A stretch of DNA of 64,000 bases, taken from Piliocolobus tephrosceles. Taxonomy: Eukaryota; Chordata; Mammalia; Primates; Cercopithecidae. How positions within the stretch are numbered: the stretch's first letter is position 1; each line of letters opens with the position of its first letter. Of this stretch, positions 12,982-25,468 are shown one piece after another. The stretch is taken from assembly GCF_002776525.5 (NCBI RefSeq), contig NC_045435.1, positions 128,646,055-128,710,054 of the forward strand, in the 5' to 3' direction. The position numbers were made by a program, and so were the translations under genes. The notes under the pieces are model-generated. The model was not told the origin of the DNA, did not search any database, and saw only the letters and a program-made list of their open reading frames with translations.

Positions 12982-15209
12982 GTGAGTGGAATGCACAAGT
13001 CACAAAGCAGCTCCTCGGAAAGCTTCTCTCCAGTTTCTTTCTGAAGACTTTTCCTTTCTCACAATAACCCTCAAATCACTCCTGAATATCCGTTCTCAGT
13101 CTAAATAAAAACAGTGTTATGATACAGCCCAATGAAACGAGAAGCTTAACTGTATTAGCATATTCACGTGACACAGAGTAGGATCACAGAAGGCTTCCTT
13201 CTGGTTTCTCTCTGAGGTTATGTCTTTTTCGGGATATTTTAAAGAGCCTCTCCAAATGTCCTTTCTCAGATTCCACAGAAAGAGTGATTTCAAACTGCTC
13301 AATCCAAAGAATGATTTAACTCTATGAGATGAACACAAACATCACAAAAGTGTTGTACAGAAAGCTTTTCTCCAATTTTCGATGGGAGACATTTCCTTGC
13401 TCGACACAGGCCTCCGGTTGCCACTTACTATCCCTTTGCAGAACCCTCAGAGGCCGCCTTTAAAAACTGGGAAATGTAGAGTAAGTTTTAACGCTGTGAA
13501 AAAAATGGGCATGTCAGAGAGCAGTTTCTTCGAGTGCTTCTTTCTGTTTTTTATTGGATGACATTTCACTTTTTGCCATTGTCTTCAATGTGCTCCGAAT
13601 ATCACTCTTTTTGTTTTACAGGAACAGTGTTCAAACTGTGCATTAAGAGAACATTGAAACTCCCTGAGTGGAATTCACACAACACCAAGCAGTTTCTCAG
13701 AAATATTCCCTCCAATTTTTATCTGACTATATTTCCTATTTGACCATAGGCCCGAATGTGATCCAAGATATTCCTTCGTGGATCCATCCAAGAGGGAGTT
13801 TCCAAGCTGCATAATGTAAAGAAAACTTCATCTATGTGAGAAGAATAAACATAGAAAAAAGCAGATTCACAGAAAGCTTCTTTCCAGTTTTTTATCTGAA
13901 GATATTTCCTTTTTCACCATATTCCTGAGTGTACTCCTGAAAGTCTGTTCGTGGATCCGTCCATGAAAGATTTCAAGCTGTGTAATATAAGGAAACCTTT
14001 ATCTCTGTGAGATGATTGCACATATCACAGAGTAGTTTCCTAGAAAGTTTCTTTCCAGGTTTTTTCTGAGGCTATTTCCCTTTTCATCATTGGCATCAAC
14101 ATGCTCCCAAATATCACTTGGTACGTGTTTCTACAAAAGGGTTTCCCTGACGCTGTATGAGAAGAGAGGTATAACAATCTGAGTGGAATGCACACGTCAC
14201 AAAGCAGTTCCTCTGAAAGCTTCTCTCCAGTTTCTGTCTGAACATATTTCCTTTTTCACGGTAAGTCTTAAAGTGCTCCCAAATGTCCCATCACATGCTA
14301 AACATACACAGGGTTATAATACTTCTCAATGTAAGGAGAGGCTTAACTGAGCGAGAGGAATTAAGATGACACAGAGTAGTTTCACAGAAAGCTTCCTTCT
14401 GGATTATACCTAAGGATATTTCTTTCTCCATGTTCTAAGTGTCATTCCCAAGTGTCCTTCCTCAGATTCCACAAAAACAGTGATTTCAATCTGCTCAATC
14501 CAAAGAACGGTTTAAATGTATGAGATGAATACACACATCACAAAGCATTTGCTCATAAAGTTACTCTGCAGGTTTCATCGGATTAGGTTTCCCTGCTCAA
14601 CAGAAGGCTCCGGGCGTCAGTAAATATCACTTCACAGATTCTTCAAAGACAGAGTTTCGAAACTGGGCAACACAGAGTAAGCATAAATTCTGTCAAGTGA
14701 ATGCACATATTAGAGAGCATATTCTTGGAACGCTTCTTTCTCGATTTTATTACAGTATATTTCACTATTTGCCATAGTCCTCAGTGTGCTCTGAAATATC
14801 CCCTTTTTGGTTACACAGGAACAGTGTTTAAACACTGCCTTGTGAGAAAAGAGGTATAAATCCCTGAGTGGACTGCATAGAACACAAGCAGTTTCTCAAA
14901 AAGCTTCTATCCAGTTTTTCTCTGAAGATACCTCCTCTTTCACCATAGGCCTGAATGTGCTCCTGAATGTCCCTTCACGGATTCGTGCAGGACGAAGTTT
15001 CCAAACTGTGTAATATAAGAAAGGTTTGAACTATGCGAGATGAATAGATATATCTAACACGAAGCAGTTTCACAGAAATCTTCTCTCCAGTTTTGTCTGA
15101 GGATATTTCCTTTTTCACCATAGCTGTCCCTGTACTCCCGAATGCCTCTTGGTAGCTTTTCCTCAAAAAGGGACTCCAGAATCCTCTAGGAGAAGAAAGG
15201 TATATTTCT
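12982..15209 (-). repeat. HOR unit 6, complete m1-m13, lineage B
   Basis: 2228 bp with all monomers in order. Its m13 is followed not by m1 but by m8 of the next short block. Confidence 0.9.
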
Positions 15210-16240
15210 GTGAGTGGAATACACACGTCACAAAGCCGTTCCTCAGAAAGCTTCTCTCCAGTTTCGGTCTGAACATATTTCCTTTTTCACCGTAAGCCTC
15301 AAAGATCTTCCAAATGTCCCATCACATGCTAAACATACACAGGGTTATAAAACTACTCAACATAAGGAGAGGCTTAACTAACCTAGAGGAAATAAGACGA
15401 CACAGAGTAGTTTCACAGAAAGCTTCCTTCTGGATTTTACCTGAGGATACTTCTTTTTCCATGTTCTAAGGATCGTTTCCAAATGTCCTTCCTCAGATTC
15501 CACAAAAACAGTGATTTCAATCTGCTCAATCAAAACTATGGTTTAAATCTATGAGACAAATACACACATCGCAAAGCAGTTGCTCAGAAAGTTACTCTGC
15601 ACGTTTCATCGAAAGATATTTCCTTGCTCACCACAAGCCTCTGGGCTTCGCTATATATCCCTTCACATATTCTTCAAAGACAGAATTTTGAAACCGGGCA
15701 ACATAGAGTAAGCATAAATTCTGTGAAGTGAAAGCACATATCAGAGAGCAGATTCATGGAACGCTTCTTCCTCGATTATATTTCAGTATATTTCACTATT
15801 CACCATAGTCCTCAGTGTGCTCCGAAATATCACTTTTTCGGTTTCATAGGAACAGTGTTGAAATTCTGCCTTGTGAGAAAAGAGCTATAACTCACTGATT
15901 CGAACCCATACATCACAAGTAGTTTCTCAGAAAGCTTCTTTCCAGTTTTTATCTGATGATATCTCCTCTTTCACCGAAAGCCTGAATGTGCTCACAATGT
16001 TTCTTCATGGATATATGCATGATGGAGTTTCCAAAATGCAAAATATAGGAAAGGATTTAAATATGCGGGATGAATAGATATATCTAACACGAAGCAGTTC
16101 TACTGAAATCTTCTTTCCAGTATTTGTCTGAGGATATTTCCTTTTTCGCCATAGCCATCCCTATACTCCCGAATGTCTCTTGGTAGCTTTTTCTCCAAAA
16201 GGGATTCCGGAGTCTTCTAGGAGAAGAAAGGTATATTTTT
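15210..16240 (-). repeat. Short HOR block 6b, m8-m13 only
   Basis: Exactly six monomers (1031 bp) join m13 of unit 6 to m1 of unit 7. The m13-to-m8 junction is in register at the monomer boundary. The same junction and nearly the same length occur at 36789-37820. Its m12 (ctgatgatatctcctctttcaccgaaag) resembles the m12 of that block. Confidence 0.88.
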
Positions 16241-18496
16241 CTGAGTGGAATGCACACATAACAAAGCAGCTCCTCAGAAAGCTTCTCTCCAGTTACTATC
16301 TGAAGACGTTTCCTTTCTCATCGTAAAGCTCAATTCGCTCCTAAATAATCCTTCACAGTCTAAACAAAAACAGTGTTATGATACTGCTCAATGAAAAGAG
16401 CTTAACTGTGTGAGCAGAATTCACGTGACACAGAGCAGGTTCACAGAAAACATCCTCCTGGTTTCTCTCTGAGGTTATTTCTTTTTCAGGGTATTCTAAA
16501 GAACGTCTCCAAATGTCCTTTCTCAGATTCCACAGAAACAGTGATTTCAAACTGCTCAATACACAGAATGATTTAACTCTTTGAGATGAACACAAACATC
16601 ACAAAAGAGCTGCGCAGAAACTTCTCTCCAATTTTTGATGGAAGACATTTCCTTGCTTGACACAGGCCTTCGGTTGCCACTTACTATCCCTTCGCAGAAT
16701 CCTCAAAGACCAACATTCAAACTGGGAAATATAGAGTAAGGTTTAACCCTCTGAAAAGAATGGACAGGTCAGAGAGCAGTTTCATCGGGTGCTTCTTTCT
16801 GTTTTTATTGGACGACGTTTCACTTTTTGTCATATTCTTCAATGTGCTCTAAATATCACTCTTTTGGTTTTAGAGGAACAGTGTTCAAACTGTGCCTTAT
16901 GAGAAGAAATTTATAACTCCCTGAGTGGAATGCACTCATCACCAAGCAGTTTCTCAGAAAGCTTCTCTGCAGTTTTTACCTGACTATATTTTCTATTTCA
17001 CCATAGGCCTGAATGTGATCCCAAATATCCCTTCCCAGATCCATCCACGAGGGAGTTTCCAAGCTGCGTAATGTAAAGAAAGCTTCCTCTCTGAGAGATG
17101 AATAATCACAGCAAAAAGGAGAATCACAGAGTTTCTTTCCAGTTTTATATGAAGATATTTCCTTTTTCACCATAGTCCTCAATGTGCTCCCGAAGGTCCT
17201 TTTCTGGATCCGTCCATGACAGTTTCCAAGCTGTGTAGTGTAAAGAAAGCTTTATCTATGTGTGATGATTACACATATCACAGAGTAGTTTCCTAGAAAG
17301 CCTCTTTCCAGTTTTTGTCTGAGGCTATCTGTCTTTTCACCATTGGCATCAACATGCTCCCGAATATTGCTTGCTGCCTGTTTGTCCAAAAGTGTATCCC
17401 CAACACCGTATGAGAAGAGAGGTACAACACTGTGAGTTGAATGCACGAGTCACAAAGCAGTTCCTCGGAGAGCTTCTCTCCAGTTAAGGTCTGAACATAT
17501 TTCCTTTTTCACCGTAAGCCTCAAAGTGCTTCCGAATATCCCAAAACAAGGTAAACATACACAGGGTTAGAAAACTGCTGAATGAAATGTGATGCTAGAC
17601 TGAGTGAGAGGAATTCAGACGACACAGAGCAGTTTCACAAAAAGCTTCCTTCTGGATTTTACCTGAGGATATTTCTTTCTCCATATTTGAAAGATTGTTC
17701 CCAAATGTCCTTCCTCAGATTCCCCAGAAACAGTGATTTCAACCTGCCCAATCCAAGAAATCGTTTAACTCTATGAGATGAATACACACATCGCCAAGCA
17801 GTTGCTCAGAAAGTTTATCTGCAGCTTTCGTCGGAAGACGTTTCCTTGCTCATCACAAGCCTCCCGTCCTCACTAAATATCCTTTCACAGATTCCTCAAA
17901 GACAGAGTTTCGAAACTGGGCATCATAGAGTAAGCGTTAAGTAAGCATACTCATTAACATAGAGTAAGCATAACTCTGTGAAGTGAATGCACATATCAGA
18001 GAGCAGATTCTTGGAATGCTTCTTCCTCGATTTTATTTCAGTATATTTCACTATTCGCCATAGTCCTCAAAGCACTCAGAAATATCAGTTTTTTGGTTTC
18101 ACAAGAACAGTGTTCAAATGCTGCCTTGTGAGAAAAAGGTATAACTCCCTGCGTTGAATGCATACATCACCAACTAGTTTCTCAGGAAGATTCTATCCAG
18201 TTTTTATCTGAAGATATTTAATCTTTCAACGTAGGACTGTATGTGCTCCCGAATGTCCCTTGGCAGATACGTGTATGACGGAGTCTCCAAACTGCTCAAT
18301 ATAGGAAAGGTTTGAACTATGCGAGATGAATAGATATATCTAACTCAAAGGAGTTTCACTGAAATGTTCTTTCCATTTTTTGTCTGAGGATATTTCCTTT
18401 TTTACCATAGCTCTCCCTCTACTCCCAAATGTCTCTTGGTAGCTTTTTCAACAAAAGGGATTCCAGAATCCTCTAGGAGAAGAAAGGTATATTTCT
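16241..18496 (-). repeat. HOR unit 7, complete m1-m13, mixed A/B
   Basis: 2256 bp. m4-m5 are lineage A (aagaaatttataac, atttcaccatagg), while m1-m2 resemble lineage B (gagcaggttcacag). There is a 34 bp local duplication of the tagagtaagc segment (17925 and 17959) at the m10/m11 linker. Its m12 has the unusual taatctttcaacgtagg box shared with 39168-39180. Confidence 0.87.
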
Positions 18497-20725
18497 GTGA
18501 GTGGAATGCACACGTCACAAAGCAGCTCCTCAGAAAGCTTCTCATCAGTTTCTATCTGAAGACGTTTCCTTTCTCACCGTAATGCTCAAATTGCTCCTGA
18601 ATATCCCTTCACAGTCTAAACAAAAACAGTGTTATGATACTGCTCAATGAAAAGAGAAGCTTATTTGTGTGAGTTGAGTTCACGTGACGCAGAGCAGGTT
18701 CACAGTAAGCTTCCTTCTGGTTTCTTTCTGAGGTTATTTCTTTTTCAGGGTATTCTAAAGAGCACATCCAAATGTCCTTTCTCAGAATCCATAGAAACAT
18801 TGATTTCAAACTGCTCAATCCAAAGAATGATGTAACTCTTCGAGATGAATACAAACATCACAAAAGAGTTGCACAGAAAGCTTCTCTCCAACTTTCGATG
18901 GGAGACATTTCCTTGCTCGACATAGGCCTCTGGTTGCCACTTCCTATCCCTTTACAGAACCCTCAGAGGCCGACTTTCAAACTGGGAAATGAAGAGTAAG
19001 CTTTAACCCTGTGAAAAGAATGGACATGTCAGAGAGCAGTTTCTTCGAGTGCTTCTTTCTGTTTTTTATTGGACGACATTTCACTTTTTGCCATAGTCTT
19101 CAAAGTGCTCCGAATTTCACTCTTTGGATTTTACAGGAACAGTGTTCAAACTGTGCCTTATGAGAAGAACATTAACACCCCCTGACTGGAATGCACACAT
19201 CACCAACTAGTTTCTCAGAAAACTTCTCTCCAGTATTTATCAGACTGTATTTCCGATTTGACCATAGGCACGAATGTGATTCCAAATATCCCATCGTGGA
19301 TCCATCCACGAGGGAGTTTCCAAGCTGCATAATGTATAAAAAGCTGCAGCTATGTGAGAAGAATAAACATAGAAAAAAGCAGATTCACAGAAAGCTTCTT
19401 TCCAGTTTTTATCTGAAGATATTTCCTTTTTCACCATAGTCCTGAGTGTGCTCCCAAAAGTCCCTTCATGGATCCGTCCATGACAGTTTTCAAGCTGTGT
19501 AATGTAAGGAATCCTTTATCTCTGTGAGATGATTACACATATCACAGAGTAGTTTCCTAGAAAGTTTCCTTCCAGGTTTTGTCTTAGGCTATTTCTCTTT
19601 TCATCATCGGCATGAACATGCTCCCGAATATCACTTGGTACCTGTTTCACCAAAACTGTTTCCGTGACGCTGTATGAGAAGAGAGGTATAACAGTGTGAG
19701 TGGAATGCACACGTCACAAAGCAGTTCCTCGGAAAGCTTCTCTCCAGTTTCGGTCTGAACATATTTTCTTTTTCACCATAAGCTCAAAGTGCTCCCGAAA
19801 GTCCCATCACACGCTAAAAATGCAGAGGGTTATAAAACTGTTCAATATAAGGAGAGGCTTAACTAAGTGAGAGGAATTAAGACGAAACAGAGTAGTTTCA
19901 CAGAAAGCTTCCTTCTGGATTTTACCTGAGGATATTTCTTTCTTCATGTTCTAAGGATCGTTCCCCACTGTCCTTCCTCAGATTCCACAAAAACAGTATT
20001 TTCAATGTGCTCAATACACAGAATGGTTTAAATCTAGGAGATGAATACATATATCACAAAGCAGTTGCTCAGAAAGTTACTCTTCAGGTTTCATCGGAAG
20101 ATGTTTCGTTGCTCACCACTAGCCTCCGGGCGTCACTAAATATCCCTTCACAGACTCTTCAAAGACAGGATTTCGAAACTGGGCAACATAGAGTAAGCAT
20201 AAATTCTGTGAAGTGAATGCACATATCAGAGAGCAGATTCTTGGAACGCTTCCTGCTCGATTTTATTTCAGTATATTTCAGTATTCGTCATAGTCCTCAG
20301 TGTGCTCTGAAATATCACATTTTCGGTTTCACATGAACAGTGTTCAAACCCTGACTTGTGAGAAAAGAGGTATAACTCTCTGAGCACAATGCACCCATCA
20401 CAATGTAGTTTCTCAGAAAGCTTCCATCCAGTTTTTATCTGAAGATATCTGCTCTTTCACCATAGGCCTGAATGTGCTCCTGAAAGTCACTTCGTGGATT
20501 TGTGCATGACGTAGATTCCAAACTGCGTATATATAAGAAAGGTTTGAACTGTGCGAGATGAATAGTTATATCTAACACGAAGCATTTTCACAGAAATCTT
20601 TCCAGTTATTGTCAGAGGATATTTCCTATTTCACCATAGCCGTCCCTATAATCCTTAATGTCTCTTGTTAGCTTTTTCTCCAAACGGGATTCCGGCATCC
20701 TCTAGGAGAATAAAGGTATATTTCT
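18497..20725 (-). repeat. HOR unit 8, complete m1-m13, lineage B
   Basis: 2229 bp. m4/m5 carry acattaacaccccctgactgg and ccagtatttatcagact, which recur in the unit at 37821, marking the two as close relatives. Confidence 0.9.
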
Positions 20726-22835
20726 GTGAGTGGAATGCACACGTCACAAAGCAGGTCCTCAGAAAGCTTCTCTCCAGTTTCTATCTGAAGATGTTTTCTT
20801 TCTTACCATAACCCTCAAATCACCCCTGAATATCCCTTCACAGTCTAAACAAAAACAGTGTTATGATACTGCTCAATGAAAAGACAAGCTTAACTGTGTG
20901 AGCAGAATTCACGTGACACAGAGCAGGTTCACAAAGAGATTCCTTCTGATTTCTCTCTGAGGTTATGTCTTCTTCAGGATATTCTAAAGAACGTCTCCAA
21001 ATGTCCTTTCTCAGATTCAACAGAAACAGTGATTTCAAACTGCTCAATCCAAAGAATGATTTAACTCTTTGCGATGAACACAAACATCCAAAAAGAGTTT
21101 TGCAGAAAGCTTGTCCCCAATTTTTGATTGGAGACGTTTCCTTGCTCGATACATTCCTCTGGTTGGCACTTACTATCCCTTTGCAGAACCTTCAGAGGCT
21201 GACTTTCAAACTGGGAAATGTAGAGTAAGCTTTAACCCTGTGCAAAGAATGGGCATGTCAGAGAGCAGTTTCTTAGAGTGCTTCTTTCTGTTTTTTATTG
21301 GACGACATATCACTTTTTGCAATCGTCTTCAATGTGCTCTGAATATCACTCTTCTGGTTTTACAGGAACAGTGTTCAAACTGTGCCTTTTGAGAAGAACA
21401 TTAAAACTCCCTGAGTGGAATGCACACATCACCAAGCAGTTTCTCTGAAAGCTTCTCTCCAGTTTTTATCTGACTATATTTCCTATTTGACCATAGGCCC
21501 GAATGTGATCCCAAATATCCCTTCGTGGATCCATCCACCAGGGAGTTTCCAAGCTGCGTAAGGTAAAGAAAGCTTCATCTATGAGAGAAGAATAAACATA
21601 GAAATAAGTAGATTCACAGATACCTTCTTTCCAGTTTTTATCTTTTTCACCGTAGTCCTGAGTGTGCTTCCGAAAGACCCTTTATGGATCCGTCCATGAC
21701 AGTTTTCAAGTTGTGTTATGTAAGGAAACCTTTATCTCTGTGAGATGATAACACATATCACAGAGTAGTTTTCTAGAAACTTTTTTTCCACTTTTTGTCT
21801 GAGGCTATTTCCCTTTTCAAGATCGGCATCACCATGCTCCCGAATATCACTTGGTACTTGTTTCTTAAAAATGGTTTCCCCGACGCTGTATGAAAAGAGA
21901 GGTATAACACTGTGAGTGGAATGCACACGTCACAAAGCAGTTCCTCGGAAAGCTTCTCTCCAGTTTCGGTCTGAACATATTTCCTTTTTCACTGTAAGCC
22001 TCAAAGTGCTCATGAATGTCCCATCACACACTAAACATACACAGGGTCATAAAACTACTCAACGTAAAGAGAGGCTTAACTAAACAAGAGGAATTAAGAC
22101 AACACAGAGTAGTTTCACAGAAAGCTTCCTCTGGATTTTACCTGAGAGTATTTCTTTCTCCATGTTCTAAGTTCTAAAAACAGTGATTTCAATCTGCTCA
22201 ATCCAAAGAATGGTTGAAATCTTTGAGACGAATAAACACATTGCAAAGCAGTTGCTCAAAAAGTCACTCTGCAGGTTTCATCAGAAGATGTTTCCTTGCT
22301 CACCACAAGTCTCCGGGCGTCACTAAATATTCCTTCACAGACCCTTGAAAGACAGAATTTCAAAACTGGGCAAGATGGAGTAAGCATAAGTTCTGTGAAG
22401 TGAATGCAAATATCAGAGAGCAGATTCTTGGAACACCTCTTTCTCGATTTTATTTCACTATATTTAACTATTTGCCACTGACTCGTGAGAAAAGAGGTAT
22501 AACACCCTCAGTGGAATGCATACATCACAAAGTAGTTTCTCAGAAAGCTTCTATCCATTTTTTATCTGAATATATCTCCTCTTTCACCATAGGCCTGAAA
22601 GTGCTCCCAAATATACCTTCGCGCATCTGTGCATGATGGAGTTTCCAAACTGCGTAATATAATTAAAGTTTTTACTATGCCAGATGCAAAAATATATCTA
22701 ACACAAAGCAGTTTCACAGAAATGTTCTTTTCAGTTTTTGTCTGCGGATATTTTACCTTTCACCATAGTCATCACTATACTCCCGAATATCTCCTGGTAA
22801 CTTTTTCCCCAAAAGGGATTCTGGAATCCTTTAGA

Positions 22836-22854
22836 AGAAGAAAGGTATATTTCT
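22836..22854. repeat. Target-site duplication, left copy, of L1 at 22855
   Basis: The 19 bp agaagaaaggtatatttct is repeated exactly at 23775-23793. It is ordinary m13/m1 boundary sequence, so it marks the insertion target. Confidence 0.93.
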
Positions 22855-23370
22855 TTTTTTTCTTTTTTTTATTATTATACAATAAGTTCTAGGGTTCATG
22901 TGCACAATGTGCAGGTTTGTTACATATGTATGCCTGTGCCACGTTGTTGTTCTTCACCCATCAACTCGTCGGCACCCATCAATTTGTCATTTATATTGGG
23001 TATAACTCCCAATGCAATCCCTCCCCCACCCCCTCCCCTTGATAGGTCCCGATGTCTGATGTTCCCCTTCCCGACATCAAGTGATCACCTTTTTCTGTTC
23101 CCACGTATGAGTGACAACATGCCATGTTTGGTTTTCTGTTCTTGTGATAGTTTGCTAAAAATGATGGTACCCAGCTGCATCGATGTCCCTACGAAGGATG
23201 CAAACTCATCATTTTTATGTCTGCATAGTATTCCATGGTGTATATGTGCCACATTTTCCTAATCCATTCTGCCACTGATGGATATTTGGGTTGATTCCAA
23301 GTCTTTGCTATTGTGAATAGTGCCGCAATAAACATTAGTGTGCATGTGTCCTTATAGCAGCATGATTTAG
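22855..23370 (-). mobile_element. L1 3' end segment (ORF2 tail, 3' UTR, poly-A)
   Basis: Reading the minus strand, the segment ends in the standard L1 3' terminus (cctagaacttattgtataat, then A-rich). It contains the G-rich 3' UTR tract (C-rich on plus, 23021-23040) and the end of ORF2 upstream. The poly-A is short and interrupted by a C on the plus strand, consistent with ageing. Confidence 0.92.
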
Positions 23371-23774
23371 AACAAGGCTGGAGTCCTTACGCTACCTGAC
23401 TTCAAACTATACTACAAGGCTACAGTAACCCAAACAGCATGGTACTGGTACCAAAACAGAGACATAGACTAATGCAACAGAACAGAGTCCTCAGAAATAA
23501 TACCACACATCTACAGCCATCTGATCTTTGATAAAACTGAATGAAACAAGAAATGGGGAAAGGATTCCCTATTTCATAAATGGTGCTGGGAATATTGGCT
23601 AGCCATAAGTAGAAAGCTGAAAATGGATCCTTTCCTTACTCCTTATAGGAAAACTAATTCAAGATGGATTAGACACGTAAATGTTAGACCTAATACCATA
23701 AAAACCCTAGAAGAAAACCTAGGTAGTATCATTCATGACATAGGTATAGGCACGGACTTCATGTCTAAAACACC
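23371..23774 (+). pseudogene. Inverted L1 ORF2 fragment
   Basis: The plus strand reads as an internal C-terminal part of L1 ORF2 (reverse transcriptase protein), including the sequences for 'YYKATVTQTAWYW' and 'MDPFLTPYRKTNSRWIRHVN'. It has stop codons and frame breaks and ends at gtctaaaacacca, where it meets the target-site duplication. It is a fragment of about 400 bp with no promoter or start of its own. Confidence 0.9.
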
Positions 23775-23793
23775 AGAAGAAAGGTATATTTCT
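23775..23793. repeat. Target-site duplication, right copy
   Basis: Exact 19 bp match to 22836-22854. It is followed directly by the satellite m1 sequence gtgagtggaatgcacacg. Confidence 0.93.
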
Positions 23794-25468
23794 GTGAGTG
23801 GAATGCACACGTCACAAAGCAGCTTCTCAGGACGCTTCTCTCCAGTTTCTGTATGAAGACGTTTCCTTTCTCACTGTAAGCCTCAAAGCCCTCAAAAGCA
23901 TCCCTTCGCAGACCAAGCAAAAACAGTGTTATGATACAGATCAGTGAAAAGTGAAGATTAACTGTGTGAGCGGAATTCATGTGACACAGAGCAGGTTCAC
24001 AGAAAGCTTCCTTCTGGTTCTCTCTGAGGTTATTTCTTTTTCAGGATATTCTAAAGAGTGTTTCCAAATGTCCTTTCTCAGATTCCACAGAAACAGTGAT
24101 TTCAAACTGCTCAATCCAAAGAATGATTTAACGCTATGAGATGAATACAAAAATCATAAGAGAGTTGCGCAGAAAGGTTCTCTCCGATTTTTGATTGAAG
24201 ACATTTCCTTCCCTCACACAGGCCTCCTGTCGCCACTTACTATCACTTCACAGAACCCTAAAAGACTGACTTTCAAACTGGGAAATGTAGAGTAAGCTTT
24301 AACACTGTGAAAAGTATGGACCTGCCAGAGAGCAGTTTTTTCGAGTGCTTCTCTGTTTTTTATTGGACGACATTTAACTTTTTACCCTAGTTCTCAACGT
24401 GCTCCGATTGTTACTCTTTTGGTTTTACAGGAAGAGTGTAACCTGTGACTGGAATGCACACGTCACAAAGCAGTTCCTCGGAAGCTTCTCTCCAGTTTCA
24501 GTCTGGACATATTTCCTTTTTCACCATCAGCCTCAATGTGCTCCCGAATATCCCATCACATGCTAAACATGCACAGGGCTAGAAAACTGCTCAATGAAAA
24601 GAGAGGCTTAGCTGAGTGAGAGAAATTAAGATGACACAGAGCAGTTTCACAGAAAGCTTCCTTCTGGATTTTACCTGAGGATATTTCTTTCTCCATATTC
24701 CAAGGATCATTCCGAAATGTCCTTCCTCAGATTCCACACAAACAGTGATTTCAAACTGCTCAATCCAAGGAATGGTTTAAATCTAAGAGACGAATACACA
24801 CATCACAAAGCAGTTGCTCAGAACGTTTCTCTGCAAGTTTCATCGCAAGGCGTTTCCTTGCTCACCACAAGCCTCTGGGCTTCACTAAATATCCCTTCAC
24901 AGATTCTTCAGACAGAGTTTTGAAACTCGGCAACATAGAGTAAGCATTAATACTGTGAAGTGAATGTACATATCATAGAGCAGACTCTTGGCACGCTTCT
25001 TCCTCGATTTTATTTCAGTATATTTCACTATTCGCCATAGTCCTCAATGTGAACCGAAATATCACTTTTTCGGTTTCACAAGTACAGTGTCCAAACACTG
25101 CCTTGTGAGAAAAGAGGTATCACTCCTGAGTGGAATGCGTACATCACAAAGTAGTTTCTCAAAAAACTTCTATCCAGTTTTTATCTGAAGATATCTCCTC
25201 TTTCACCATAGGCCTGAATGTGCTCCCAAATTTCCCTTCGTGAATCCTTGCCTTAAGGAGTTTCCAAAATGCATAACATAAGAAAAGTTTTAACTATGCA
25301 AGATGAATAAAAATATCTAACACAAAGCAGTTTCACAGAAATTTCCAGTTTTTCTCTGAGGATATTTCCCCTTCCACCATAGCCCTCCCTATGCCCCTGA
25401 ATTTCTCTTGGTTGCTTTTTCTCAAAAACGGATTCCAGAATCCTATATGTGAATTAGGGTACATTTCT
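23794..25468 (-). repeat. HOR unit 10, lineage A, lacks m5-m7
   Basis: Order is m1-m4 then m8-m13, 1675 bp. The junction is near 24438, where m4 (gttttacaggaagagtgta) runs into the m7/m8 linker (acctgtgactggaatgc). About three monomers are lost. Confidence 0.88.

Larger units (their letters stand above)
22855..23774. mobile_element. L1 insertion with 5' inversion (twin-priming type)
   Basis: About 920 bp of L1 between perfect 19 bp target-site duplications. The left part is the L1 3' end on the minus strand with its poly-A (poly-T on plus). The right part is an upstream ORF2 segment on the plus strand. The junction is near 23370. Inversion of the 5' segment with loss of intervening sequence is the known outcome of twin priming during target-primed reverse transcription. 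The element is dead on arrival and encodes no complete protein. Its absence from the related unit 20 shows it inserted after that duplication. Confidence 0.93.
20726..23793 (-). repeat. HOR unit 9, m1-m13 with small deletions, interrupted by L1
   Basis: The satellite part is about 2129 bp. There is a short deletion in m6 (near 21640), a ~40 bp deletion in m9 (near 22168), and an ~80 bp deletion in m11 (near 22475, atttgccactgactcg). m7 has the variant box aagatcggcatcaccatgct. The m11 deletion and m7 variant recur in unit 20. An L1 sits at the m13/m1 boundary. Confidence 0.88.

Noticed and set aside
23021..23040. C-rich tract as a CpG island or promoter
   Set aside because: It is the G-rich tract of the L1 3' UTR in reverse orientation.
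22900..23262. 120-codon plus-strand frame
   Set aside because: Antisense of the L1 3' end. The equivalent frame also appears at 34566-34862 in the other L1.
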